Source: Chitinophaga sp. Ak27 (GTDB lineage: Bacteria; Bacteroidota; Bacteroidia; Chitinophagales; Chitinophagaceae). Taken from it: 64,000 nucleotides of DNA. Below, piece by piece: positions 43,949 through 53,423 of the stretch. The notes under the pieces were generated by a model, which did no database searches, was not told where the DNA came from, and saw nothing but the letters and a program-made list of their open reading frames with translations. The stretch's first letter is position 1; the number at the start of each line of letters is the position of its first letter. The DNA lies in contig NZ_JABAOB010000003.1 of the NCBI RefSeq assembly GCF_012726295.1, forward strand, positions 62,001 through 126,000. The letters run 5' to 3'. The position numbers and the translations under genes were made by a program.

Positions 43949-45013
43949 ATGAAAAAGAAATATACCGTTACCGACAGGTTGATAACAAGGATCACCGGAT
44001 GGCTTGCTGGCCTTGTTGTTATTGCATTGGCTGCCTGGGGCGTTAATACGCTCTGGGGCTATTATATCTACGAGCAAACCAACGATGCACAGGTAGAAGA
44101 ATATGTCAACCCCATTATTTCAAGGGCAGGGGGCTTCATTGTAGCGGTGAAATTCGAGGAAAACCAGCCGGTAAAAAAAGGTGATACGCTGCTGGTCATC
44201 GACAACCGGGAATATATTCTGCAACAGGAACAAACAGAAGCTGCTATCCAAAAAGCGGAGGCGCAACTAAAAGTACTCGAGAGTAATATCCATACACTGG
44301 AAAAAACGGCCGCTGCTTCACAGTCGCAGATTACAGCCACCGGCGCCAAAGTTTGGAAACAACAATTGGATTACGATCGGTATAAGCAACTATACAACGA
44401 AGAATCGGCCACGCAGCAACAAATAGAAGCCATGCAGGCCACCCTGGATGTTAACAAAAGCGATCACAAGTCGGCCCAGGACAACTATGAGGCTGCCACC
44501 TCGCGCATTGCCGATATTCACGCAGAAAAAGCGGTAGTACAGGCAGAAATTGCCCGTTTAAAAGCATTGCTGGACAGGCATAAACTGGATGTAACTTATA
44601 CAACCATTACCGCTTCTTATGATGGCCGGATGGGCCGCCGCACCGTGGAAGTCGGACAAATGATCGATGCCGGTGAAACACTGGCCTATATCGTCAATAA
44701 TGAAACAGATAAATGGGTGATAGCCAACTATAAAGAAACCCAGGTAGCGCATATGCACATCGGCGACTCGGTGAAAGTGGTGGCAGATGCTTATCCCGGG
44801 CGTACATTCAGGGGAACTATCATCTCCCTTTCTCCGGCCACGGGCTCCAGCTTCTCGCTGTTGCCACCCGATAACTCTACGGGTAACTATGTTAAGATCG
44901 TACAGCGGGTACCGGTACGTATTCGCATCGACGGAGCAAGAAAAGACATTGATGTATTGAAAGTAGGTATGAATGTGAATGTTTATATACCTAAAGCGCA
45001 GCATCATGGCTAA
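43949..45013 (+). CDS. HlyD/EmrA family membrane fusion protein
   Basis: 354 aa: one N-terminal transmembrane helix (about 18-38), then the split lipoyl motif (PIISRAGGFIVAVKFEENQPVKKGDTLLVIDNREY), a long coiled coil (about 85-205), the second lipoyl half (DGRMGRRTVEVGQMIDAGETLAYIV), and a beta-barrel (DSVKVVADAYPGRTFRGTI). This is the adaptor of an EmrAB-TolC-like pump. It overlaps the MFS gene start by 8 nt. Confidence 0.94.
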   Translation: MKKKYTVTDRLITRITGWLAGLVVIALAAWGVNTLWGYYIYEQTNDAQVEEYVNPIISRAGGFIVAVKFEENQPVKKGDTLLVIDNREYILQQEQTEAAIQKAEAQLKVLESNIHTLEKTAAASQSQITATGAKVWKQQLDYDRYKQLYNEESATQQQIEAMQATLDVNKSDHKSAQDNYEAATSRIADIHAEKAVVQAEIARLKALLDRHKLDVTYTTITASYDGRMGRRTVEVGQMIDAGETLAYIVNNETDKWVIANYKETQVAHMHIGDSVKVVADAYPGRTFRGTIISLSPATGSSFSLLPPDNSTGNYVKIVQRVPVRIRIDGARKDIDVLKVGMNVNVYIPKAQHHG

Positions 45014-46595
45014 GCCTATTCCCATTTTCAGAGATTGGGCACCGGAATGGCTGATAAAGGTGATTTTATTCTCGCTGCTGCTGCCGAGCATCGTGCTGTT
45101 CTTCCTGCCGCTGGCAAATATTAATGCGGCAGCAGGCTATTACGGCAGCGAACCAGCGGATATACAATTTGCTGTAGCCCTTTTTTATGCCGGCTACGTC
45201 GGATTTTATATCCTCGAACGCCGTTTCTTTGCCTACCTGGCTACCAGGGAATACTTTATCCTTTTTACATTTTTGCAGATGCTGACGAGCCTTATCTGCT
45301 ATTATACGCACGAAGTGTATATCCTGTTTCCCATAAGGTTTATACAGGGAATGTTGTTCTCCAGCACGGTCAACCTCTCGCTGGCGCTGATGTTTACCCG
45401 GCTTCATACCGAGCGCGCCAGGGAAGTAAGCTTCTCTGTCTTCTTTGGCTTACTCCTTTGTGCCATGCCGTTCAATAACTTCGTTACCGCCGACCTGATC
45501 GATTCGTATAATTTCAATATCGTTTATAAGGGTGCATTGTTTTCTTATCTGCCTTGCCTGGTGTTGTTACTGATGGTCATGAACAATGTACGTCTTAATG
45601 TCCGTTTTCCTTTATATAAGCTTGACTGGCAAAGCTTTGCCATGTATAGCACTGTACTTTGCCTGATTGGTTATATCCTGATTTATGGCCAGGAATACTA
45701 CTGGTTGGAAGACCTCCGCATACGATACAGTGTGTTGGCGATTGTAGGCCTTACCGCCGTGTACTTGTTGCGGCAAAAAGCCATGAAGCGTCCTTATACC
45801 GATCTCCGGATATTCAGGTTTCGTAATTTTAAGATTGGGTTGTTGGTATTGTTTGTCATGTATATCTGCCGTTTTGCGTCGGGAATTACCAATAGTTTTT
45901 TTGCAACGGTATTAGGTTTCGATCCCATGCACGTTTCTTACATCAACCTGCTCAATCTCTCCGGGTTGGTAGTGGGCGTAGTTATTGCCTGTGCTATAAT
46001 CCTGCAAAAAAAACGGATACGTTATATATGGCTGCCAGGATTTTTGCTGTTACTGATCTTCCATGTTAGCATGTTTTTCCTGTTTGATGTGCAGGCAAAC
46101 GAGTATAATTATTTCATTCCCCTTTTTATCCAGGGACTGGGTGTAGGACTGATCATGGTGCCTACCATTGTATATGCTGTTTCCGCGGTGCCGGTTTCCC
46201 TGGGAGCATCGGCAGCAGCGATTTGCCTGGCTATTCGGTACCTGGGGTTTTGTGTGAGTATTGGTATCATCAACTACTTTGAACTGTTTGAAAGAAGCCG
46301 GCATTACAACGCTTTCCAGGATCACCTTACCCGGATTGATCCCGCCGTAAGATTATTTCTTAAGAAACAAACCACCCGGCTAATGGCCAAAGGGATGTCG
46401 CATGGTCAGGCCGCCAGGGCATCTCATAAGCTGTTGGTCCGCAGTATAAACGGACAGGGCCAGCTTCGCTTTGCCATGGATTATTATGAAATGATGTCCT
46501 GGCTGATTGTTGGAACGTTGCTGTTGATAGCGATTTTCCCTTATCTCAACCGGACCACCGCTTATTTGAGATCGCGGAAACTCACGCCGGCATAG
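45006..46595 (+). CDS. MFS drug transporter, EmrB/DHA2-like
   Basis: 529 aa from the ATG at 45006 (MAKPIPIFRDWAPEWLIKV), overlapping the adaptor stop; an earlier in-frame ATG at 44979 lies deep in the adaptor gene. About 14 membrane helices, the DHA2 layout. It lacks the well-known MFS loop motif in a perfect form, as often in Bacteroidota members. With the upstream adaptor and TolC it forms a tripartite exporter. Confidence 0.9.
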   Translation: MAKPIPIFRDWAPEWLIKVILFSLLLPSIVLFFLPLANINAAAGYYGSEPADIQFAVALFYAGYVGFYILERRFFAYLATREYFILFTFLQMLTSLICYYTHEVYILFPIRFIQGMLFSSTVNLSLALMFTRLHTERAREVSFSVFFGLLLCAMPFNNFVTADLIDSYNFNIVYKGALFSYLPCLVLLLMVMNNVRLNVRFPLYKLDWQSFAMYSTVLCLIGYILIYGQEYYWLEDLRIRYSVLAIVGLTAVYLLRQKAMKRPYTDLRIFRFRNFKIGLLVLFVMYICRFASGITNSFFATVLGFDPMHVSYINLLNLSGLVVGVVIACAIILQKKRIRYIWLPGFLLLLIFHVSMFFLFDVQANEYNYFIPLFIQGLGVGLIMVPTIVYAVSAVPVSLGASAAAICLAIRYLGFCVSIGIINYFELFERSRHYNAFQDHLTRIDPAVRLFLKKQTTRLMAKGMSHGQAARASHKLLVRSINGQGQLRFAMDYYEMMSWLIVGTLLLIAIFPYLNRTTAYLRSRKLTPA

Positions 46596-46632
46596 TGTGA
46601 TAGTGATTTATCTTATGGAAATTATGAATGAA

Positions 46633-47034
46633 ATGAAGAAACACCTTATCTTATTTTTGGTAATATTATTATCAGCCTGTTCTAAGGAGAATAAAACTTT
46701 CAGCCTGAAAACGATACGGCTCAATGACTACCGGCGGGCCAACCTCCCGGTTCAAAAGCTTTACCTGAAGGTTTTTGAAAATAACTCGATGGATTCCCTG
46801 GCGCATACCACCTTTTATCCCAGCGACCTTACGCTGCCGGCTACCTTCAAGGTTTACCCGACGTTGCCCATGAACTTATACCGGAAAGGCTACCAGGTTC
46901 AATTATGGGGCGACTCCACAGGGTACATCGGTACCTGCAAAGTAAATATGGATGAGTATAAGATCATTTTTCCCATAGATATGGAGGTAAAGAATGATAG
47001 CCTGAGTGTTTCTATGATGGGTAGCTGGCAATAG
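46633..47034 (+). CDS. Small lipoprotein behind the efflux operon
   Basis: 133 aa from the ATG at 46633, which gives a good lipoprotein signal (MKKHLILFLVILLSAC, Cys16). ATGs 9, 18 and 36 nt upstream are in frame but less signal-like. The mature part has a beta-rich pattern (VQKLYLKVFENNSMDSLAHTTFYPSDLTLPATFKV) but no domain I recognise. It is 37 nt behind the MFS gene and probably part of the same transcript. Confidence 0.75.
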   Translation: MKKHLILFLVILLSACSKENKTFSLKTIRLNDYRRANLPVQKLYLKVFENNSMDSLAHTTFYPSDLTLPATFKVYPTLPMNLYRKGYQVQLWGDSTGYIGTCKVNMDEYKIIFPIDMEVKNDSLSVSMMGSWQ

Positions 47035-47166
47035 GTGCTGCCTTGTCCATTTTTTTTAATTAAAGTGTTAAAATGACAATTATTAATTTGGATTTATTAT
47101 TTTCGACCCGCGGGAGCTACCCGGCTCCTGTATAAATTCCATGTCAGTCAACACAACATTAATACC

Positions 47167-48522
47167 ATGAGGAGAGTAGCAGCATTTTTGATCATTGTCA
47201 CCCTGTTTGCGCAAACGGTGCGAAGCCAGGATTTTCATCAATGGGCACCGGGCCCTCCCATGGGTTGGAATAGCTGGGATTGCTATGGTCCCACGGTAAC
47301 AGAAGCAGAGGTAAAGGCGAATACCGATTATATGGCCAGATATTTAAAATCATCTGGATGGCAATATGTGGTGGTAGATATCAGGTGGTATGTTGGCAAT
47401 GATAAAGCGCATGGGTATAATGAAACAGATCCCGCCTATAATATAGATCAGTATGGGAGATTTGTGCCGGCAGTAAACCGTTTTCCGTCTGCAAAGAATG
47501 GCCAGGGATTTAAGCCCCTGGCTGATTACATCCATAGTAAGGGGCTGAAATTTGGTATCCATATCATGAGAGGAATACCGGTGAAAGCAGTAAAAGAAAA
47601 CTTGCCTATCAAAGGTAGCACCGCCCGCGCGGCCGATATCTATTCCAAAGAAGGGCAGTGCCTTTGGTTGCATGATATGTATACCATATTGCCGGAGAAG
47701 GAAGGCGCCCAGGCCTACTATAATTCGCTTTTTGATATGTATGCGGAATGGGGACTCGACTTTGTAAAAGTAGATGATCTTTCTTCCCCAATTTACTTTG
47801 CCGGCGAAATAGAAATGATCCGGAAAGCCATCGACCGCACCGGCCGGAAGATTGTGTTTAGCACTTCTCCGGGAGAAACGCCAGTGAATCATGCCGCCCA
47901 TGTACAGCAGTATGCCAATATGTGGAGAACCGTAGGCGACTTTTGGGATAACTGGAAACAACTGAAAGAACACTTCCAGGTGTTTGAACGCTGGAATAAA
48001 TGGAGGGCTCCGGGCGCTTATCCCGACGGCGATATGTTGCCCCTGGGCCGTATTGGTATCCGTGCGGAGCGCGGACATCCGCGCATGAGTGCATTTACAA
48101 AAGACGAGCAATATACCCTCATGACATTATGGACTATCTTTAAATCGCCCTTAATGTTTGGTGGTAACCTTCCGGATAACGATCCTTTTACATTATCCCT
48201 GCTCACTAATAAAAACGTCTTGAAAGTGTTAAATGCCAGCACTAATAACCGCCCGCTTTTCACGGAAGATGATAAAGCTGCCTGGACGGCGGAAGATCCG
48301 GCTACAGGCAGGAAATACCTGGCAGTGTTTAATACAGCGGATCATCCGGTTACCCCGGCTTCTTCGGTAGCGGTAAACCTGGCAGAATTGGGCATTAAGG
48401 GAAACTGCATCATCACCAATCTGTGGTCAGGTAAAAAGGTGGGTAGCTTTTCCGGCACTTTTTCACCGGTAATTGCCAGCCATGGCGCCGGCTTATACAG
48501 CATTGAAGAAAAACATAAATAA
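47167..48522 (+). CDS. Alpha-galactosidase, glycoside hydrolase family 27
   Basis: 451 aa with a signal peptide (about 1-20). GH27 landmarks are PPMGWNSWDCYGPTVTEAEV, YVVVDIRWY, FGIHIMRGIP, and DFVKVDDLS, in which the first Asp of VDD (about residue 201) is the expected nucleophile. The acid/base Asp is probably in VGDFWDNW (about 258-265). A C-terminal beta-sandwich follows. It removes terminal alpha-galactose or related sugars in the periplasm; some GH27 members act on isomalto-oligosaccharides or arabinopyranosides. Confidence 0.94.
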   Translation: MRRVAAFLIIVTLFAQTVRSQDFHQWAPGPPMGWNSWDCYGPTVTEAEVKANTDYMARYLKSSGWQYVVVDIRWYVGNDKAHGYNETDPAYNIDQYGRFVPAVNRFPSAKNGQGFKPLADYIHSKGLKFGIHIMRGIPVKAVKENLPIKGSTARAADIYSKEGQCLWLHDMYTILPEKEGAQAYYNSLFDMYAEWGLDFVKVDDLSSPIYFAGEIEMIRKAIDRTGRKIVFSTSPGETPVNHAAHVQQYANMWRTVGDFWDNWKQLKEHFQVFERWNKWRAPGAYPDGDMLPLGRIGIRAERGHPRMSAFTKDEQYTLMTLWTIFKSPLMFGGNLPDNDPFTLSLLTNKNVLKVLNASTNNRPLFTEDDKAAWTAEDPATGRKYLAVFNTADHPVTPASSVAVNLAELGIKGNCIITNLWSGKKVGSFSGTFSPVIASHGAGLYSIEEKHK

Positions 48523-48530
48523 TACCAGCA

Positions 48531-48568
48531 CCGTCTTACCCTTTGAACCCAGGGGTAAGGCGGTTTTT
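48531..48568 (+). terminator. Terminator after the GH27 gene
   Basis: Stem CCGTCTTACCC / GGGTAAGGCGG (one T-G pair), 11-nt loop, then T5, beginning 8 nt after the stop codon. Confidence 0.78.
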
Positions 48569-48573
48569 CCCAT

Positions 48574-48720
48574 TTACTTATCCAGCCACTGTTTAAACAG
48601 CCGTACCTTTTCTTTGCTCACCAGTACCTCCCTTTCCGCCTTCTGGCTGCCGCAACCATTTAGAGCAACCGATAACGGCCCTGCTATAAAAAGCCCTGTA
48701 TATATACTGGTTGCGATCAT
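48574..48720 (-). CDS. Possible 48-aa lipoprotein
   Basis: A short minus-strand frame (ATG at 48720) encodes a hydrophobic segment ending in ALNGC, a plausible lipobox at Cys23, followed by a charged tail ending RLFKQWLDK. A TTG 18 nt upstream (48738) would add RQRTK, giving a better basic n-region. It converges with the GH27 gene. No homologue is recognised; coding status uncertain. Confidence 0.4.
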   Translation of the reverse strand: MIATSIYTGLFIAGPLSVALNGCGSQKAEREVLVSKEKVRLFKQWLDK

Positions 48721-48890
48721 TTTTGTTCGTTGCCGCAATATTTTCCATTTTATTTAACGTGTTCCCGGCATACTTAATCGAAGGGGATCGGAATATATTT
48801 GGTATTTTTATACTGCAATAAGCACAGATATGTGTTTGTTACTGTTACCTAAACATATGCTCAACGCTACAAATAACCACTGTATTTATC

Positions 48891-50612
48891 ATGATGGCAG
48901 GCCTGCATGTATTTAAACAACTGGCGGCGCTCGGCACCCGGGATCAGATGCTTTCCAATGAAGAACGGAAAGTGGTACAGCTGGTAAATACATTGGCCCT
49001 GGTAACAGGCGGTTTTGCTATCACCATTGGCCCTGTTCTGTATTTTTGGTCTGGGGAACTGAAGATCTTTATCCCGGCCATGATAGAAGCCACGCTATTT
49101 GCCATCGTGTTACTGCTAAACTATTACCACCGGCATACGCTCGCTGCCAGCGTAATGATTGCTACTCAAAATCTCGCAGCGGTATATTTCGGGATGATGT
49201 TTAGCCAGCGGGCGCCTATCCAGTTGCTGACGCTTTGCCTGGTAAGTGTTACCCTGTTTGTATTTAAGAGAAGAGCCCTGCGTATCACCGGTATTATAGT
49301 GGCTTTCCTCTGCCTGGTTATATTAGAGTTCAATGATTTTACCAACATCGTACAACCTATTCTCTTCACGGGGTTGCAACAGCACCTGATCCGGTGGCTG
49401 GCCATGGTAGTGATCCTGTTGCTGAATGTGATTATTGTATTGTTTTATGTAACGCAAAATGATCAGCAAACAACGGCGCTGAAACATGCCAGTCACTATA
49501 AAAGCCTGTTTCTCCGGGAAACCAACCACGATATCAACAATCCGCTGAATGTGATTTACGGCATACTGCAGCATTATCTGCCACAAGCCGAAAAGCCCGA
49601 CCAGCCGTCGGTAGAAGTAAGCCCGGGGCATATACGTACTATGTATGCGGCTACCAGGTCTATTATTGACGTGGTGGGAAATGTGTTGCTATTCTCAAAA
49701 ATAGAAGCGGGCAACTACGATAAAATTGAAGTCTCAGAGATAGCGGTTCATTCCTGGCTAGGGGAGATTACGGAAATGTACAATGAGCTGGCAGGTGCCA
49801 AGCAGATCAATATCTCACTAAAAATAGCTGCTCAAACGCCGGCAATCATCGTTTCCGACCGGGTGAAATTAACCAGGATCATTTCCAACCTGTTGGCCAA
49901 CGCCATCAAATTTTCTCCCAATGGTGCCGACATCCGCCTGGAGGCCGGTGTCGGGGAGGCCAGGTTACAGCTAAAAATCGCGGATCGGGGAAAAGGAATT
50001 TCTCCGGAGAAGTTAAAGAACCTGTTCGACTCCCCATTTGTATCGGAGCGCAACGACCTGATCGAAGGTACGGGCATTGGGTTGACCATTGTGAAACAGT
50101 TGACGGATACATTAGGAGGAACTATACAGGTGGAAAGCGCACCCGGTACCGGCACTACCTTTACCCTACGTATACCGGTTACCGTGCCCGAGATGCGGCA
50201 GGTAGCAGAAACAGTTATGCCGGGGGAAGCTATCAGCCGCTTCCCTAACAAGTCCGTGCTGGTAGTGGAAGACAACCCCATGAGCCAGATGATTGCCAAT
50301 ATGCATTTGAAGCGTTTAGGCTGCGCTCCCATCCGCTTTGCCGCTACTGGTAAAGAGGGAATGCTCCAGGCCAGGGAACAGGTGCCCGACCTGATATTAC
50401 TGGATATCCAGCTGCCCGACTGTAACGGCCTGGAATTATTACATATCTTAAAATCTGACCCCCTCCTGCGGGAAGTGCCTGTAGTGGTTGTTAGCGGCGA
50501 CAACTCAGAAGACTTATCCCGTCAAATGCTTGATTCAGGCGCTGCCGGTTATATTACCAAGCCAATAGAGTTAAAGGCTTTATCTAATCTGCTCTCCTCC
50601 TATTTTGGCTAG
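48891..50612 (+). CDS. Hybrid sensor histidine kinase / response regulator
   Basis: 573 aa. The N-terminal part has about six membrane helices (residues 40-190). The dimerisation box is RETNHDINNPLNVIYGIL with phospho-acceptor His at about 212. The ATPase domain has N-box ISNLLANAIKFSP, G1 ADRGKGIS and G2 EGTGIGLTIVKQL. The C-terminal receiver (about 450-570) has VLVVEDNP, the phosphorylation site LLDIQLPD and ITKPIEL. No output domain is fused, so it probably relays to another protein. The 7MR-like sensor suggests a membrane or lipophilic signal. Confidence 0.93.
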   Translation: MMAGLHVFKQLAALGTRDQMLSNEERKVVQLVNTLALVTGGFAITIGPVLYFWSGELKIFIPAMIEATLFAIVLLLNYYHRHTLAASVMIATQNLAAVYFGMMFSQRAPIQLLTLCLVSVTLFVFKRRALRITGIIVAFLCLVILEFNDFTNIVQPILFTGLQQHLIRWLAMVVILLLNVIIVLFYVTQNDQQTTALKHASHYKSLFLRETNHDINNPLNVIYGILQHYLPQAEKPDQPSVEVSPGHIRTMYAATRSIIDVVGNVLLFSKIEAGNYDKIEVSEIAVHSWLGEITEMYNELAGAKQINISLKIAAQTPAIIVSDRVKLTRIISNLLANAIKFSPNGADIRLEAGVGEARLQLKIADRGKGISPEKLKNLFDSPFVSERNDLIEGTGIGLTIVKQLTDTLGGTIQVESAPGTGTTFTLRIPVTVPEMRQVAETVMPGEAISRFPNKSVLVVEDNPMSQMIANMHLKRLGCAPIRFAATGKEGMLQAREQVPDLILLDIQLPDCNGLELLHILKSDPLLREVPVVVVSGDNSEDLSRQMLDSGAAGYITKPIELKALSNLLSSYFG

Positions 50613-50771
50613 GGGAGCACACTTTCGCTTCCCATTTATCCCTTCTGTTTCCGTTCCCCCCAACGGGTGTTGCTCCTGTATTATATTTGTTAAGGAGAAA
50701 TGCAACAGTAAATGATCCTATTACCTTCAGCCCGGCAGAAGTCTTTTTTTTAAATATCAACCTGTTTAATT

Positions 50772-51752
50772 ATGAAAATCACAGCTTTGCCAAAGCCGGA
50801 ATACCCATTTCCGTCGCTTATGAGTACTTATGCAGAAAAGGTCAAGGCCCAAACAGACATGTGGATTGACCGGGATTACGGATTTCTGCCCCTGAAGATG
50901 CAGATGAAGTACAAGCTATCTAATTTCGGCTATATCACGGCGAGGTGTTTGCCCGATATGCCTACCTACGACCATCTGAAACCCGCTGCTATGTTCATGT
51001 TGTGGGGAACCGTTTTTGATGATTATTATGAACATTGTACTACTGAACAGCTGCAGTCGCTGCAAAAAAGAGTAGTAACCGTATTGAAAGGCAGTGATCC
51101 CGAGCCGGGAGAGCACGACTTCTTCCCGCTGTTGGCCGACATACGGGACCGGCTAAACGTACTTTTACCGCCGTATTGGATGCAACGTTACATCGACAAT
51201 GTGGATAACTACATTGGCAGCATGCAGCTGGAGGTGCCATTTAAGCTGGTGAAGCACTTCCCAAGGCTGGAAGAATTTATCCGGCTGCGGGAACTGACCA
51301 TAGGGGTGCATGCCTTCCTTGATTTGATTATCCTGCAATTGGGCCTCGATTTGCCTGAAGAAGTGATGAACCATGCCTATATGAAGGAGCTGTATCGCCT
51401 CACAGCGCGGGTATTTGCCTGGTGCAATGACTTTTATTCCATTGAAAAAGACATTGACCGGGAGCCGCTAAACCTGGTGTTGGTCTTACAACATGAATTT
51501 AAATTGTCGATCGAAGCTGCTAATGATGCCGCTATGAGTTTCCACGACAACGACGTCAGGGAGATTGTCAGGTTGCAGTCGGATGTTCCGGATTTCGGCC
51601 ATTATACCAATGGCGTGAAAAAATTTGCCTGGTACCTGGGCGTTATGATTCAGGGACAAAAAGACTGGTATGCTATCGATACCAAGCGTTATCAGAAAGG
51701 AGGATTTCCGGAGGAGGATACCTTCAAAGCAGTTGCAGGGAGCAGCCTGTAA
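50772..51752 (+). CDS. Class I terpene synthase (cyclase)
   Basis: 326 aa, the usual length for bacterial sesqui- or monoterpene cyclases. The acidic metal motif is FDDYYE (Asp83, Asp84, Glu87); the NSE-type motif is NDFYSIEKD (Asn219, Ser223, Asp227), and GVKKFAWYLGVMIQGQKDW resembles the C-terminal region of the family. It ionises a prenyl diphosphate and cyclises it; product unknown. No prenyltransferase or P450 gene is adjacent. A hairpin terminator follows. Confidence 0.9.
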   Translation: MKITALPKPEYPFPSLMSTYAEKVKAQTDMWIDRDYGFLPLKMQMKYKLSNFGYITARCLPDMPTYDHLKPAAMFMLWGTVFDDYYEHCTTEQLQSLQKRVVTVLKGSDPEPGEHDFFPLLADIRDRLNVLLPPYWMQRYIDNVDNYIGSMQLEVPFKLVKHFPRLEEFIRLRELTIGVHAFLDLIILQLGLDLPEEVMNHAYMKELYRLTARVFAWCNDFYSIEKDIDREPLNLVLVLQHEFKLSIEAANDAAMSFHDNDVREIVRLQSDVPDFGHYTNGVKKFAWYLGVMIQGQKDWYAIDTKRYQKGGFPEEDTFKAVAGSSL

Positions 51753-51779
51753 GCCCTTGCCGTTACCAGATTAGAATGG

Positions 51780-51809
51780 TCCGGGGCCAGGCGGCTGGTC
51801 CCGGATATA
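51780..51809. terminator. Hairpin between terpene synthase and GNAT genes
   Basis: Stem TCCGGGGCCAG / CTGGTCCCGGA (one wobble), loop GCGG, T-rich tail on the plus strand. It lies between convergent genes. Confidence 0.7.
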
Positions 51810-51811
51810 TT

Positions 51812-52318
51812 TTACAACTGTATCTCAAACAGGCTGGAAGTGCCGTTTTTGTAATGCGCCGGCAGCTCCGGGGAATCGTCGGGAGCAATAACGCCAAGAT
51901 AGTTAAAACCACAGCTTACGTAGTAGTTGTTCAGCTTATCATTGCCGCTACCGGTATCCATCCTTATAAATTGCTTCTGGTGTTGGATAGCATACTCCCT
52001 GCACCAGGCCACGATATGTTTCACATAGCCGTTGCCGTGGTAATCGGGATGCGTCGCAATGCGGTGGATATAGATAGCCGGATCGCTGTCTTTTTCTTTC
52101 CAGATAGCCGGATCGTTAAAGGCAATAGAAAACACGCAGACTAATTGGTCCGCTTCCACTATTTTCCACAGCCGCTTTTCATTGATTTCCTTTTCTATCA
52201 GCGCCGGTTCAAATCCCAGCCACTGCTTCTGTGCCACCTTTTTCTGTAAAAGTGTGCCTGCATCATACAAACTAAATATCAGGCTGATGTCTTCCGGGGT
52301 ACTGTTGGTAATTTTCAT
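51812..52318 (-). CDS. GNAT family N-acetyltransferase
   Basis: 168 aa. Acetyl-CoA-binding motif A is in IHRIATHPDYHGNGYVKHIV (about residues 93-112; a Q/RxxGxG variant), followed by FIRMDTGSGNDKLNNYYVSCGF, the motif B region. Substrate unknown. Cytosolic. Confidence 0.92.
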   Translation of the reverse strand: MKITNSTPEDISLIFSLYDAGTLLQKKVAQKQWLGFEPALIEKEINEKRLWKIVEADQLVCVFSIAFNDPAIWKEKDSDPAIYIHRIATHPDYHGNGYVKHIVAWCREYAIQHQKQFIRMDTGSGNDKLNNYYVSCGFNYLGVIAPDDSPELPAHYKNGTSSLFEIQL

Positions 52319-52456
52319 GCTCCGATGATTATTTCGGCTGTAAAATTCAATTATCTTCCTTTAATAAAACAGATTCAGTTTTGTTTATTTTCACCAGATC
52401 AGATTTTATATATTCCTTATTGGATGCGGTTTTGTGAAATGTATTATCTTCAAAGG

Positions 52457-53335
52457 ATGAAACTAACGATATCAGGTTATTCTACCGCTTTATTTTCCAC
52501 CTGGTACCTGCTGGAAGAGTGGAGTATTTTGATGGATGCAGGCGATGGGTTAACAGCAGCATTATTACAAAAGAGCAGGAAGATCAACTATGTATTTATA
52601 TCGCATGCCGACAGAGATCATCTTACCGGCTTGCTTCAATTGAACCAACTCAATGCCCGGCAGGGCTTCCCGGTGATTTGTTATCCCCGCGACAGCAAAT
52701 CATTCCCGGCCATGGAAGAATTTTCCAAACGGTTTGATCCACATATCAATGGCGCCCAATGGCGGGCAGTAGCACCTGGCGAAGAAATATGGGTAAAAGA
52801 CGACCTGGTGGTAATACCCATCAGGAATGAGCACGTAACCACAGATTCGCAAACCATCCGCAGCCTTAGTTATAAGGTAATGCAGGTAAAACAAAAAGTA
52901 CGCCCCGAACTGGCAACATTGCCCGCTGCCGAGTTAAAACAAATTATCCTAAGCAGGGGAAAGGAAAATACCACCATGGAAGTACGTAGCTGTTTACTTG
53001 GCTACTCCGGCGACACCCCGGTAACAGATCTTCTCCGCTGGGATCAATCCGGTATATTAATCCATGAAGCCACCTTCCTGGCTAGCGAAGGCGATGTGAA
53101 AATGGTACCGCATAAAAATAAACACAGTAAACTCGAAGAAGTGATGGAAATGGTAAGCGGCATTCAGATACAGCAACTGGTACTGGGGCATTTCTCTTCC
53201 CGCTATGATGCCACGCTGATAGACCGTAGCATCCGGGACCTCTGTGATAAGTATGCTATCAATATCCCCGTATACCGCCTGTTACCGGGTGTAACGGTAA
53301 AGGATATACTTTCCGGTACGCCTCTTAATAAATAA
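52457..53335 (+). CDS. MBL-fold metal-dependent hydrolase with HxDxDH motif
   Basis: 292 aa from the ATG at 52457, which follows CAAAGG closely and begins with the beta-strand MKLTISGYSTALFSTW expected for the fold; the longer frame upstream is unlikely. The metal motif reads SHADRDHLTG, so the second His of HxHxDH is replaced by Asp, as in ComEC-type MBL domains. Further ligands are probably in IHEATF and LGHFSSRY (RNase Z-like). The RNase Z-type C-terminal part suggests a phosphodiesterase or nuclease; substrate unknown. Confidence 0.88.
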   Translation: MKLTISGYSTALFSTWYLLEEWSILMDAGDGLTAALLQKSRKINYVFISHADRDHLTGLLQLNQLNARQGFPVICYPRDSKSFPAMEEFSKRFDPHINGAQWRAVAPGEEIWVKDDLVVIPIRNEHVTTDSQTIRSLSYKVMQVKQKVRPELATLPAAELKQIILSRGKENTTMEVRSCLLGYSGDTPVTDLLRWDQSGILIHEATFLASEGDVKMVPHKNKHSKLEEVMEMVSGIQIQQLVLGHFSSRYDATLIDRSIRDLCDKYAINIPVYRLLPGVTVKDILSGTPLNK

Positions 53336-53352
53336 AGACAGTTGCAGAAAAA

Positions 53353-53385
53353 TTTGTTTTTGTGGAATATAATTCCCTACATTTG
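53353..53385 (+). promoter_or_regulatory. Promoter of tRNA-Pro copy 2
   Basis: TTTG (53353-53356), 21-nt spacer, TACATTTG (53378-53385), the same spacing and almost the same flanks as copy 1. The tRNA begins 39 nt downstream. Confidence 0.8.
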
Positions 53386-53423
53386 CATCCCGCTTCACCA
53401 CATAAGTGGTGGAAATGTCGGAA

